A DNA stretch of 64,000 nucleotides, taken from Azadirachta indica (taxonomy: Eukaryota; Streptophyta; Magnoliopsida; Sapindales; Meliaceae). Both the position numbers and the translations under genes were made by a program. Of the stretch, positions 10,746-23,086 are shown piece after piece. Position 1 is the stretch's first letter. Each line of letters starts with the position of its first letter. The DNA is taken from assembly GCA_022749755.1 (NCBI GenBank), contig CM040444.1, forward strand, positions 11,574,274 through 11,638,273. The letters run 5' to 3'. Below the pieces are notes generated by a model. The model saw only the letters and a list, made by a program, of their open reading frames with translations. It had not been told where the DNA came from and did no database searches.

Positions 10746-12119
10746 TACTATAATTTTCTCTCAAAACTAGCTAATTAATTTTTTAGCTTTAAAATTTTGA
10801 TTTCTACTAAAATATTGTCGTTAGATCACATATAAAACAAGAAAAAAAAATCTAAATGTTCATAAGTCCTTAAAGGAATTCCAAAGTAAAAGGGAATTTG
10901 ATAAGATTTTTTCACAAAAATGTAAATAAAATTATTGCCACCCTTAATGTGAGTAGGATTTAAAGATAAATTTTATTTTTTATCTTAAGATATCATACAA
11001 GTTAAATTAACTAATGTATATGAGTATAATAATGTATTGAACGCATGAAATTTCATGATGACCTATACATAATATTTACACTAAGGATGCGAGCACATTT
11101 TTCAAAAGAATTATACGCACCTCAGATTGGTTACTAAGGAATAGCAGGAGCTGGGTAGATCGAGAAATATGACTATTTACATTTTATGGCCTACAATTTT
11201 CGCTACTAGCTAGCACTAAGATTCTTAACCTAAATTATTCACAAGCACCATGACTTTAGATAATTATGCAATTTTACCTAATCTAGTAACTAATGGTTTT
11301 GTCCTTGAAATAATTTTTATTCTATTTATTATTTTTTTTTATTTAATTTCTTTACTGATATTTTCTTGGGGCAAAGGTTTAAAATTAAAAAAAAGGTAAA
11401 ATATTTGCCTTTCTAGCTATGGACAGCTAATTAAGCCTATAATTATCTTCTAAAACAAGGTAAATTGCAATTTGTACACTTTCATTTGTACTAAAGTAGT
11501 CTCATTAGATCAAATATAAAGAATGCAAAAACAAAGTAAAAGTTCATTTATAGTCCTAAAAGAATTTCAATGTCTAAATTAATTATAAGGGTTTATATTA
11601 AGTGATACATGATAGATGTAACTTATCATTCCAAAAGTTATGGCTGAGAAACTAATCATCCAAAAAGCCATTTAATTTCACTCTCATTATTTCAAAGACA
11701 TTATTATGAAAGAAATTTAATTTTCTCCAAGACATATGTCGTTAGGAACTAGAAAACATAGATCCTTTGAAAGTTTAAAATACTAAATCTTAAACCCCTT
11801 TAATATCTCCTAGTAGATGATAGAAACCATAAAAATTCTAAAAAATCTTAATTATCAGGAATGCAAATTAAATAATCGTTTTATCATAAAGATTAGGAGT
11901 TGGATTGCACTATTCAACTTCATCAATTTAGATTCATAAGTAATGCCTTATAAATAAAGAGTTATCTCACATCAAAGTAATATAGATCAACTTTGAGTAT
12001 AAAAATTGATCTATATTGAAGAAGTTAGATATAAAGTGGTACACTTCCATCTAATTTACATAGTTTCTAGTTCCCCTAACAATGGTTGCTCTAAAGCAAT
12101 ATTAAACAAGCCTATAAAT
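10746..12119. other. 3' flank of BED/hAT gene, duplicated at 52.5-53.9 kb
   Basis: No gene is seen. Segments match 52.49-53.95 kb in the same order, for example AAAGGAATTCCAAAGTAAAAG near 10870 with a close match near 52610, and AATAGTCTCATTAGATCAA-like text near 11500 and 53280. A piece near 10750-10850 resembles one near 11435-11530, and the same internal repeat exists in the other copy. This is the downstream part of the duplicated block. Confidence 0.65.
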
Positions 12120-14302
12120 TCATGTAATATTATCAAGACAAGAATCAGTTTCTAATGTATTGGCTACAATCCAATCATCTACCGAATCCATCTCTTCAGC
12201 CGCAAAGTCATTATGTGGACCAAACATTAAGCTCTGCAGTCGCATATTGTAATGAACAAAAGTTAAGTCTTTTAACCGTTGTTGCTCAATACAATTTCTT
12301 CTTTTTGCAAGCAATTCCTCAGCCAATCTCCTTCGCAGACCATATCTTAAAGAACCATCACAAGTTTGGCTAAGTATACGAACGGCGAATTTCTGTAATT
12401 CAGGACATTCTTCTCCATAGCGTAACCACCATTCCACTGCACGAAGTTGCATTTATATATAGGGCATGCAATTCACAATAAATTCTAACGTATGTATAGT
12501 AACTAATTGAATAAATTAATAATTCAAATTAACAAGAGAAATAAAAGAAATGATATTAAAATTAACATACCTGGAGAAATATCTTTAATTGCTTCAATGG
12601 AGGTGCCAGCTTTAAATGCACCTTCTCGTTCCTCGTAATCTTCTAGCTGTTGATATATTAATGCTCGAAGATTGCAATCTTTCACCATATTTTCAATACA
12701 ACTTTTTAGACCGCATTCAACCTCACTATCGTAATAGAAATTTTTGTTGAAAAAAAGTCGAGGATTCAAGTAATAGCCTGCAGAATGTAAAGGATGCAGA
12801 TAAATATACCAAACTTCATCAATAACATTCCAAAATGCCATGTAATTATGTGTCTTGTCTTTTATTTCCTCCTTGGCTTGCCTAAAACTTTCATATATAT
12901 AACCAACTTGCAATCCATTTTTGGCCCCATTCCTTTGATGAAGAATACGCACGAAGGGAGTCGTCGCCTTCAACAATATATTGGCATCTTTCCAGAAAGA
13001 GAGATCGTTTAACAAATTGGCTGCCCACTTTCCTTCAGCTGAAGAAGCCCAACTAGAGTTAATCCATTCAGATGATGTAAATAGCTCCTTCAAATATTGC
13101 TTCTGAGATACAATATTTTCTAAAGTCAAGTAAGGCACCACTGACCTATGCTTATGTGGCCTAACCAAATCATTGCCATGGGAATAACATCTAAATAGCT
13201 TTAACACCGTTGAATGGCCATGAATGAATCTAGTAAATGTCTTGGCTTTACTTACTATTTCATTATATGGCTTCACCTTTCCCATATGCTCCAATATAAT
13301 CCCAATATAGTAGGATGCGCTTGATGTTCTGAACATATGTTTATGTAGCTCCACAATTTTCCTTGCTGGGTGCCACATCTGACTTTTGGTAGAGGATGTT
13401 ATTATTTGGACTATGTTCTTCGCACCAACTTCCTCAATAACTTCCATTAAAATTGTTTGCAAGGCAACAATATCACCATCATAAGCTGAAAGGTCAAAAG
13501 ACCGAATATAAACAGTTCCCTCTGGGCAATCTACCAAAAAATTCATCAAATATCTTCCCTCTACATTAACCCATTCATCAACCAAAATACTGCATCCTAT
13601 CCTTAGCCAACATTCTTTAACTTTCTTCACGTACTCCTTCATTGATTTTACTTCTTCTCTCAGCATAGTCCACTTAAGTTCCGAGCAAGTCGGTGGTTTG
13701 TACCTTGCCTCGCCTTGCTTCTGATTAGCATTGATCATTTGATTGAAGGTTGTGATGTTCACAGCACTGAGATCGATGCCAGTTTCATAAAAGAATTTGC
13801 CAATGCATTTTTGGGATTCCATTGGCAACTCAAGTTGAGGTTGAAGTATTTCAGCTGTTTTACTTTTCAAAAGCTCCTTATAGTCGGAGCTTCTGTCAGG
13901 AAGTACATCTTGCCCTCTCCTACTACCATCTCCACTAGTAGAAGTCTCCTTTAGTCTTTTCCTACTCGTAGACATTGAAACTTCAATATTTACGGGGTCA
14001 ACATCTTGTAATAATTTAGTGCTTCTGTTCCTCATTAATGGAAGATCTGGGTATTGAAGATTATCAACTTCTTTGACTAGATTTTTTCTCTTGACTTCAT
14101 TTAATTTGGTGTTGAAATACTCTTTGATATTTGAGGGCACAAGTTCACAAGGCAAGACATCACCACGAATAGCACCTAAATGGCATTTGAGACGATAGAA
14201 ACCGCTTACAACTTTACCGCAATAGTTGCACTGAACCTTCTTTTTATCATCAAGTGCCACACCATGGTCCAGAACATGGATTGAGATATTGTTAGTTGCC
14301 AT
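12120..14302 (-). CDS. BED zinc-finger, DUF659, hAT-dimerisation protein (hAT-transposase derived)
   Basis: Two coding exons: 14302-12571 and 12436-12120, joined across a 134-base intron with GTATGT donor and GCAG acceptor; the splice yields an open frame of 682 residues ending TGA. Start: ATG at 14302 (MATNNIS), because upstream in-frame codons lie before a probable 5'-UTR splice acceptor. Seen: BED-type finger C25-x2-C28 with H41 and C52; DUF659 region around residues 200-340 (ECWLRIGCSILVDEW); hAT C-terminal dimerisation block (EWWLRYG, PELQKFAVRILSQTC) in exon 2. BED fingers bind DNA and hAT proteins dimerise through this C-terminus. The family's usual TDN-like catalytic segment after the beta-strand is ITSSTKSQMW here, lacking the acidic residue, and the CERNWS motif is SLRYGLRR, so transposition is unlikely. 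An intact frame beside a decayed duplicate suggests a domesticated or recently dead gene. Nuclear location is inferred. Confidence 0.85.
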
Positions 14303-14337
14303 CTCTCTTGATCCCAGTAGGTAGAATAACTTCAAGC

Positions 14338-14834
14338 CTGCCATTAATCCATAAAAGAACAAAATAAAAATAATATAAAATAAGGTTATTATTTAACAAA
14401 ATGTTTATAATTTAATTGATTAAATCTAAAAGATATGATATCTAATAGTTGATTAAATATGAAGGATTGGGGGGTAATTGTAGAGTGAAGTTTTTCTTAA
14501 AAAAAATTCCTTTTAAAATATATCCTTACCTTAATTTTCATTTTTTTTACTTAAAAATGCTTGACTACATAATTAATATTGATTCATCGCATACATATTC
14601 TGTGTTATAATATCATCAAGTTGAAATTAACATACTAAATAAATAGATAATTAAATAAAAAGAAATCGTAGCACATGCATGCACGGTCAGATCGTCAGAG
14701 ACTTAAAAAAATAAAAAGAAATGTTTAGATCTATTTATTATAGTGAATAAATAGATCGTATAACATAATTCACTGAAAAAGATGATAAAACTAAAAAGAG
14801 AAAACAAATTGAAAAAAAAATTAAAAACACATAC
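14338..14834 (-). other. probable 5'-UTR intron of BED/hAT gene
   Basis: On the minus strand, GTATGT follows CAG at 14835 (donor) and GGCAG precedes GCTTGAAG at 14337 (acceptor), 35 bases upstream of the ATG. The same arrangement is kept in the decayed duplicate (donor region near 56,630, acceptor near 56,155), which supports a real leader intron. The 5'-UTR exon would run from about 15,050 to 14,835. Confidence 0.6.
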
Positions 14835-15099
14835 CTGACTGATATGATCAAACAAACTGGAACCCAAGACGAACCTCTTAAGAACAAAGCAAAATACTCT
14901 AATTTTCCTCTTTCGAATTCAAAAATGGTTTAAAGACAGAGAATTTGAAGGACAAATCGTGGATGTGGATGTGAATGTGAATTTGTGAGACTTTCAATTT
15001 CAAATTAGAAGAAAGAGACACAGAGTTTGTTTGACCGTCCTTCTTCTTTGACAGTTGCCGTTCATGCATGCATACATACCCACTTCTGAAACCAACTCA

Positions 15100-15429
15100 G
15101 ATGGGTGCACATTTGGCAACCCAATAACAATATTAGCTGTTGTACCATTACTTTCCATATATAATTATTTTATTAAATTCTATATTAAGAGTGGATTCAA
15201 CTAGCTACAGTACCTTAGCAATAATTTTTCAAAAGCTATACAAGAAATAATTAAATTTTAATATAAAATAAAATTTTTAATGTAAATTTACGAGTTTAAT
15301 TAAAAATAAAATAAAAAATATTGGTCGTTGTAATTTGAATTTAAAAGAGATTAAAAGATAAATGGGTAGAGATAAATTGTTTGGCAGAAGTTGTGCACAG
15401 GCATATAAACTAAATTTATTCATATGTTT
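15100..15429. other. upstream flank of BED/hAT gene (multi-copy segment)
   Basis: No gene is seen. The segment from TTTGGCAACCCAATAA through the GATAAATTGTTTGGCAGAAG stretch has relatives at about 56,850-57,400, 36,650-36,915 plus 51,055-51,290, and 51,880-52,090. It is the 5' flank of the duplicated BED/hAT block. Confidence 0.65.
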
Positions 15430-16396
15430 TATAAATTCTACAATACTGGGATTTTAGTCCCAGTATTATTAACTCATTCAAATTTTAACATTTAAATTTA
15501 AAATTAAAATCTAAATCATTCATATTATATAATAGTAATGAATTTTTTTAACAGGTAACTTGTAAAATTATTTTATTATTCAGGTCAAAGGTTATTTTCT
15601 TTTTTATTTTTAATATATTAAAGTTATTTTTCATAATTACTTTTTAGAAATATATTTGACATACAAATTCATATATGACAATTGAAATTTAATGTTAATG
15701 TGTTATGCATATTAAGAATAATTTATTTAAAAAAAAAACATAAATTTAAATATTATTAAAATACATATTCTTTTTCCATTTTTTTAAAAAATTATAAATA
15801 ATAAAATAAATTATTGTATTAGCTCAAAAATCAATATTACAAATAAGACACATCTTCTCTATTACTTATAATAATTATATTTATATGAATTAATGAAAAA
15901 CATATATTAATTTAAAGATGTAAATATTATTATAATATTTAAAAATGAATAGTATAATAAAATAACCCTATAACTAATATTACATTAATAAAAAAAAATT
16001 ACAATATGTTAAAATTGATAAATTGTGAGTGAAAAAGGCATACATGTGATGTACACATATAAACAAAAAATTTTGAAAAGGATAATTAAGAAAAGTAAAA
16101 TATAAATTAATATAATTTTATGAAATTGATATTAATTGTGACGAACACAAAATTTAAGAAAGCTTAATCACATATAATATAAATTCAATTTGACATAATA
16201 AGAACGCTATAATAATAAAATCATGCAATTAAGAAAAAAGAAAGAAAAAATTGATTAATACATATGTAAAATAAAATTATTAAATAATTTTAATAAATTA
16301 AAAATATCAATAATCATTTTTTGTCCTAGTGGTAAAACATACCCATATATTTAGAAAAAAAAACATATATTTATGTGTTACATATATTTGATTTAT

Positions 16397-16398
<2 letters not shown>

Positions 16399-16443
<45 letters not shown>

Positions 16444-16461
16444 CATGATGATGATGATGAT
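16399..16461. repeat. (TAA)n then (ATG)n microsatellite
   Basis: About 14 TAA/AAT units are followed by five GAT/ATG units. Element Y carries a shorter reverse-strand counterpart of the ATG part near 18,677-18,690 (ATCATCATCATT), which supports the X/Y relationship. Confidence 0.9.
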
Positions 16462-16499
16462 TTCAAACTATATAAAATTTTGAAATAATTTTACAATTT

Positions 16500-17058
16500 T
16501 ACAATTATTGTATTTTTTTACATAACTTTTTCATTGTCATTTAATTTTTTATATCAAAATTATAAGTAGAATGTTGACTCACAATCTTGATGTTATATTT
16601 ATCTTTTTTTGTTCTTATACAGCTATAATATTATTATTTATTAATTTGTGTTCATTTACATTTAACTAATTACAATTACATTTTTTATGTTGTATTTATG
16701 AAATTGATATCCATTTTTCCTCTTTTATGTTGACATATTATTTTATATTTTATATTTTTTATCTTTAACTTTTACAAGTATTTTATTTTATGTACATATT
16801 ATATGTTATAATTTAATTTTTTATGTAGAGATTATAAATTTTATGTGAATTTATAATTTTTATGTCACAATTAGAATTCTTTTATTTTGTTTACAACTAT
16901 ACTATTGTCATTTGACAATTTGATCTTAATTTATATTTATTTCAATGCATTTATATTTTTTATATTGAATTTATGAAATTGGTGTTCATTTTATTATTTT
17001 ATGCTGTATTTTATTTTTAATTTTTACAAGTGTTTTATTTTACATAAAAGTTATACGT
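16500..17058. repeat. about 260-bp tandem repeats of element X (left block)
   Basis: A unit recurs with landmarks TTTTATGTTGACATATT, TTTACAAG(T)ATTTTATTTTA, ATAATTTAATTTTTTATG and CAATGCATTTATATTTTTTAT. Landmarks are about 265 bases apart (about 16,725 and 16,990). Copies are diverged at many sites. Confidence 0.75.
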
Positions 17059-17067
17059 TATAATTTA

Positions 17068-19717
17068 GAGTCCTTCTACAATGCTGGGAAAAAATTCCCA
17101 ATATCGATAAGGGGAAAATTGCGAACCATTAGATGAAATTAATGGTCCCATATTTTTTATTTTAAAATATTAATTTAATTTTTAAAATAATTTTTTTTAA
17201 TTTTACTTGTTATTCATGTTTCAACAATTTTATTTTAACTTTCTGTCAAACTCAACAATTTCTAACGATTTTTTTATTTAATTTTTAATGAAACTCAAAC
17301 TTCAATTATACCGTATAACATGAATGTAAAATAAGATACTTATAAAAGTCAAAAAAAAAATATAAGCCTACGTAAAGAGTAAAAAAGAATATTGATGTTA
17401 TAAATTTAATATAAAAAATATAAATGCATTGAGATAAATGTAAATTATATCAAATTCTCCAATGACAAGATCACACTTGTAAACAAATTAAAAAAATTGT
17501 AATTATAACTTAAAAGTTATATATACAAATAAAATTTTTAATCTTCATATAAAATATGAAATTATAACGTATAACTTGTATATAAAATATAATATTTATA
17601 AAAGTCTAAAATAAAATATAAAAAAATAATAAGCCAACATAAAAGAATAAAAATAAATATCAATTTCATAAATGTAATATAAAAAATGTACATGCACTGA
17701 GATAAATGTAAATTACGTCAAATTATCGAATGACAATAACACAGCCATAAACAAATCAAAAGAATTAAAATTACGATGTAAAAGATATAAATCTACATAA
17801 ACTTTGTAGCTTTTACATAAAACATGAAATTGTAACATATAATTTATATGTAAACTAAAATACTTGTAAAAGTTAAAAATAAAATATAAGGTAACATGAA
17901 AGAGTAAAAATAAACGTTAATTGCTTAAATTCAACATACAAAAAGTAAATGTATTGAAATAAATATAAATTAACATAAAATTGTCATATGACAACAGCAT
18001 AGTTGTAAGCAAAATAAAAGAAATGTAATTGTGACGTAAAAGTTATAAATTCATATAAAAATTGTAATATTCACATAAAAATATTAAATTAAACTTATAA
18101 TATGTATGTAAAATAAAATACGTGAAAAAGTTAAAATAGAATAAAAGCCAACACAAGATAGTAAAAATGAATATTAATTTTAAAAATTTAATATAAAAAT
18201 TGTAAATGCACTGAAATAAATGTAAATTACAATAAATTATCAAATGATAATAGTATACTTGCAAACAAAATAAAAGAAATATAATCATAACTTAAACCTT
18301 ATAAGTACACATAAAATTTGTAATTTTTATATAAAAGACAAAATTATAATCTAAAACATGTATGTAAAACAAAATACTGGTAAAAGTTAAAAATTAAAAA
18401 AAAAAGCCAACATAAAAGAATAAAAGTGAACATCAATTTGATAAAAACAACAAAAAAATATAATTATGATGAAGTAAATAAAAATGAACACAAATTAGTA
18501 AACAACAATATTATAGTGGTACATGAAACAAAATGAATATAAATGTAATGTAAAGATTATTAATCAGCATTTTATTTATAATCCTGATATAGAAAATTAA
18601 ATTATAATAAAAATTTTGTAGAAAAAACACAATATTTGTAAAATTATAAAAATGATTATGAATTTTACATAATTTATCATCATCATCATTATATAAATAA
18701 GTTATATGTGACATATATATATATGTATATATATATATATTTTTTTCTAAACAAATGGGTATTCTTTGCCGCAAAGATAAAAATTGATTATTGATGCTTT
18801 GAATTTATTTCATTTATTTAATCTTTTCTTTACATGTGCTCTAATAAAATTTTTCTCATTCTTTTCTTTTTTCCCTTAGTTGCATGATATTAAAGTATCA
18901 CTTTATAAATGGCAAATGTCAGTAATTTACTAATAGCATTCTTGTGCCAAATTGAATTTTCATTATATGTGATTAAGATTTCTTGAATTTTATGGTCATC
19001 ACAAATAACATTGATTTTAAAAAATTAGATTAATTTACATTTTAGTTTTCTTAATAATTTTTTTCAAAATTCCTTATTCATATTTGTACAATTATATGTA
19101 TACTTTTTTTCACTAACAAATTATCAATTTTAAGATATTTTCGTTTCTTTATCTATTAATGTGATATTAATTATAGGGTTATTTTACTATACTATTTATT
19201 CTCAACTATGATAGTAATGCTTACATCCTTAAAATAACATAAAATTTTAGTAATTCTTATAAATACAAAGAATATAAGTAATAGATGAGATGTGTCGCAC
19301 TTTTTAATATTGATTTTTGAGCTTTAATAATTTATTTTATTATTAATAATTTTTTGAAAAATTAAAAAATGATCGTACATTTAGATAATATCTAAATTAA
19401 TTTTTTTAAAAATAGTTTATTCACAACATGCACAGCATGGTTTTTATCATTAAATTTTTTTTTTATAATATATAAATTTGTATTTCAAATATATTTCAAA
19501 AAATAAATTATACAATTATTAACTTTAATATATTAAAAAAAATGTAAGAAAAATAACTTTGAATCTAAAGAGTAAATTAATTTGACACATTACCTGTTGA
19601 GCAGGTTAATTACCATTAGTTAAAATGAATGGACCAGATTTTAATTTCAAAATCTAAAGGCCAATAAAAAAGAGTTATTGATACTGGGATTTGTATCTTA
19701 ATTTCATAGAATTTTCC
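17068..19717. mobile_element. element Y: second member of the X family, inserted in X
   Basis: Y is flanked by a perfect 9-bp direct repeat TATAATTTA (17,059-17,067 and 19,718-19,726), and removing Y plus one copy restores the tandem-repeat unit of X. Its left end GAGTCCTTCTACAATGCTGG and the reverse complement of its right end (GGAAAATTCTATGAAAT..) are related terminal inverted repeats of about 44 bases, both holding CCCA.TATC.ATAA. Y reads in the opposite direction to X: repeats first (17,290-18,640, reverse strand), then the AT-rich arm (18,640-19,690). A 9-bp duplication is the signature of Mutator-like elements. No coding capacity was seen. Confidence 0.85.
17290..18640. repeat. about 260-bp tandem repeats of element Y (reverse orientation)
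   Basis: The landmark AAAGAGTAAAAA.GAA..T recurs near 17,368, 17,640, 17,898, 18,153 and 18,411, spacing 255-272 bases, giving about five copies. The reverse complement matches the repeat blocks of X. Confidence 0.8.
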
Positions 19718-19726
19718 TATAATTTA

Positions 19727-20640
19727 ATATTTTATGTGAATATTACAAATTTTATATTCATCAATAACTTTCATGTGACAATTATATTTTTTTTGTTTTG
19801 TTTACAGCAATTATGTTGCCATTTAATAATTTGCTGTTAGTTTATATGTATTTTTGTGCATATATATTTTTTATATCGAATTTATGAAATTAAAGTTTAT
19901 TTTTACTCTTTTATGTTGACTTATATTTTATTTTTAACTTTTATAAATATTATATTTTACATATAGGTTATATATTATAATTTAATATTTTATGTGAAGA
20001 TTATAAATTTTATGTGGATTTATAAATTTTGTGTCATAATTATAATTCTTTTGTTTCGTTTATAGTTATTCTCTTGTCATTTAATAATTTGATGTTAATT
20101 TACATGTATTTCAATACATTTATATTTTTTATGTTGAATTTATAAAATTAATATTTATTTTACCCATTTATGTCGGCTTTATTTTGTTAATTTTTTAATT
20201 TTAACGTTTATAAGTGTTATGTTTTATATGCAAATCTTACATTGTAACTTAATTTTTTATATCAAAATAACAAGGTTAATGTGGATTTATATGTTTTATG
20301 TTACATTTATAATTTTTTTATTCTGTATACAAATATAACATTGTCATTTATTATTTTAAAGTTAAGTTACATTTATTTCATCACATTTACATGTTTTATA
20401 TTAAATTTATTAAATCGATATTCAATTTTACTCTTTGATGTTGATTTATTATTTTTAATTTTTGATTTTAACCTTTACAAGTGTTATATTTTATATACAA
20501 GTTTTATATTGAAATTTAATTCTTTATATTAAGATAATAAATTTAATATGTATTTACACGTTTTATATTATTTTTATAATTTTTTCATTTTGTACACAAA
20601 TATAATATTATTTTTTTATTATTTTGATGTTAATTTGTAT
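19727..20640. repeat. about 260-bp tandem repeats of element X (right block)
   Basis: The repeat resumes directly after the right target duplication of Y. Landmarks at about 19,905, 20,168 and 20,432 (TTTATGT(T/C)G(A/G)CTT-like) are about 265 apart. Copies diverge increasingly to the right. Confidence 0.75.
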
Positions 20641-21417
20641 TAATTTGTAGTACAAAATATAATTAATTGAAATTTAAACAAGTAAAATATAATTACTTTC
20701 CATAAAACTAGAATTAATTACAAGTAACAGATTTATAATTTGAAGAAAATTCAAATTATTTAGAGGAGTTTCAGAATCTAAATAAAAATAGAATTAGTTA
20801 TAGGCAAAGATTTAGATAAATACATAATAAAAATTTTTTTGTATACTTAATTATAGAAAAAAGATTTAAATAAAGAACAAACATATATTTTTTTTGTCTT
20901 TTATTGTACTTAACCAATAAAATTGTATTCAACCGATAAATTATAACGGTTTAGTTAACTTAAATTAATTATTATAAATCATAGATTTAATTTAATGGTT
21001 CCAATAATCTCCATTATCAATATTAAGATTTTTATTGTGATATTATAGAATGACTCTAAACTCATTTTTATTTATCTATGTGTATAAAAAATTGTTTAAG
21101 ACTATTATAGATTAGATATGGGATAAAAACATTTTAATCCCTAAACTTAGGAAAAATAATAAATTAGGATATAGTTTAATATACTTTGATATTTTAGTCC
21201 CAATTGTAATGATGGAGTTATAAAGTGTTAAAAATCGACGATAAAAATGAAAACTAACCATTAGGATTTTTTTCTTCATTTTCTCTAGAAAAGTGGTATA
21301 AAATTTGATCCAAAGACCAAAATATGAAGCTCAAGATTTTGGCTTCAATCAAGAGTGCTTAAGGTGACAATTAATGATGGTAATGTGTGGGTTTTGACTA
21401 ACAACATGCGTAGATCT

Positions 21418-22123
21418 TGAAAGATTCATACTCAGGGTGAAATCCTACTTTACTTTACTAACTAATTAACTTACCAATTTAATAAAAAATTGCACAAATA
21501 ATGATAACTAAGTAATGAGAGTCAAGAATGAAGATACGCAAGTTTTTAACATGCATGGTTCGGATTTTTCCAATCCTGCATCCGCGGGGCCATGCCTAGA
21601 AAGAACAATCTACTAAGAAATAATTGTTTATAGACACCAATAGACTTATACAAATCACAAACTCTCTTTATGTTGTCGCTACCATGTCAAACTTTCTTAG
21701 ATGACCTTGTTTTATGAGATCTCCTCGCTTTAGATGTTGTTGAACTCCCTTTAATAATAAGAATGTTAAGTTCTTCTCTTGAAGAACACGCACAATATAG
21801 CTCAATATCTACAAGAAACACTTTGTGAACTCTTTCTCATAAACATGTTAGAGTCTACTGTATAAACACGACTTTAATGGAAAAAATGGCACAATACAAT
21901 GTTCTATTGTATAACAAACCCTCAATCAATTGGCTTTTATATCTCACCACCAAAAGACCTAATCTCACAGGAAATATTATATTTTCCTAATACCCTTAGG
22001 TAAATCACAATTTTTTATGGAAAAGAATCCTTATTTTACAAATATCCTTTATTTTCACAAATTCCCATTTTTGTAGGACTTCTTCATCAAGTTGCCATGT
22101 AATGCCAATCAAGAGTCCTAACA
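21418..22123 (-). repeat. copia-2 3' LTR
   Basis: On the plus strand it runs from TGAAAGATTCATACTC to AAGAGTCCTAACA; it is bordered inside by a polypurine tract (minus-strand AAAAGGGGAGAT, 22,124-22,135). Aligns along its length with 33,939-34,622. Confidence 0.9.
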
Positions 22124-22135
22124 ATCTCCCCTTTT

Positions 22136-22792
22136 AGCATTGTTTGGCAAAACTCAACTAGGTGGCTATTACCAATTTGATGACTAACATTAGAACCTTC
22201 AAATATAAAAATGTGAAACAAGAATTGGAATGAAAAACAAAGAAACCAAGAGACTTAGAGTTTCATGAGTAAGCAAAATACTCCCTTTAACTGCATAAAC
22301 TCCCCTTGAGTTCAATAGATCAATGCCACACGAAACATAAAATACAAAACTATATTAGCAAGACAAAATAAGTTCTCAGAGTTATCATTTGTCTATCTTC
22401 CTTCCTTCAGATTTCTAATTCCATTTTTTGCTAGAAAGAATGCCAAAGTATATATAAAAAAAAAAAAAAAAACAGTTAGCCAAACAAGAAAATTAAATAA
22501 AGAAAACTAAAGGCGACGAATCGAATGACAAAGAGGCATAGAAGGATTAGATGGTCTTTCTTTGGTAGAGCAGAATGAAGTAGAAACAGGTATATCCAAT
22601 GGAGAAACAAATGGAGGTGATGGTGCAGCAGAAACATGTCCTTTAGCTTTAATCATTTACAACACAATGGTCTCTAGACTCAAAATATGCTCTAGCATTC
22701 TGTCTTGTAAAAATCTGCCGATCTTAATCAGTGCGAGCTATATCTTCTTGCTGAGACAACTGAGTTGGTTGGGTTGGTTGGGTTGGCCATGA
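22136..22792 (-). other. copia-2 3' non-coding part
   Basis: Sequence between the polypurine tract and the end of the extra ORF. It holds an (A)n run at about 22,454-22,473 and a GGTTGGGTTGGTTGGGTTGG tract near 22,765. No recognisable domain. Confidence 0.55.
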
Positions 22793-23086
22793 TTAAGTTC
22801 TAGATGACTTGCCAAGAGGTCGAATCTCTACAGTCTTCTTAGAGAGACCCAAAATCTTAAGCATTACTAACCAGTTCTCTGATTGAACTCCAACGGTGTA
22901 TTGGTCCATCACCAACCCATAGATCAACAAACGAAATAGTAACACATTCCTAGTAACTCTACTACCATGTGAGTGAATAACAGAAAATATATTAGGTCCC
23001 AGATCAAACAGAGGATCGAGTCCAATTATAGCCAGCAACTGTCCTACCTCTTTAGAAATTTTGTATAATGTGAAGTGGGCAACCAA
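22793..23086 (-). pseudogene. copia-2 extra 3' ORF, C-terminal part
   Basis: An open minus-strand frame with KISKEVGQLLAIIGLDPLF-like and NVLLFRLLIYGLVMDQYTVG segments. The pattern of an IG.D..F.LG..IF stretch followed by an LLFRLLIYGLV segment resembles the uncharacterised 'putative plant transposon protein' domain found in large plant retroelements; this is a family resemblance only. Its upstream part continues at 26,373 once the 3.3-kb inserted element is removed. The role is unknown; the position after RNase H is where Sireviruses keep their extra (sometimes called env-like) ORF. Confidence 0.5.

Larger units (their letters stand above)
15430..21056. mobile_element. element X: non-coding MULE-like element filled with about 260-bp repeats
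   Basis: The left end ATTCTACAATACTGGGA.. (15,434 on) and the inverted right end ..TATTATAGAATGACTC (21,056) are related to the two ends of element Y, defining one family. Inside are an AT-rich arm (15,470-16,450), a trinucleotide run, then tandem repeats of about 260 bp (16,500-17,058 and, after Y, 19,727-20,640), then a unique right part. No open frame of note and no transposase were seen, so it is non-autonomous. The exact outer boundaries and a target duplication are not resolved: TAAACTCAT right of the end has no clear partner on the left. Confidence 0.7.

Noticed and set aside
16399..16461. Short regular repeats as a CRISPR array
   Set aside because: Plain trinucleotide microsatellite in a plant nuclear sequence; no spacers.
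18043..18774. Phe/Tyr/Ile-rich frames of 81 and 87 residues
   Set aside because: Translation of AT-rich tandem repeats in element Y; no start context or domain.
20281..20532. 83-residue hydrophobic frame
   Set aside because: Again lies in the 260-bp AT-rich repeat of element X.
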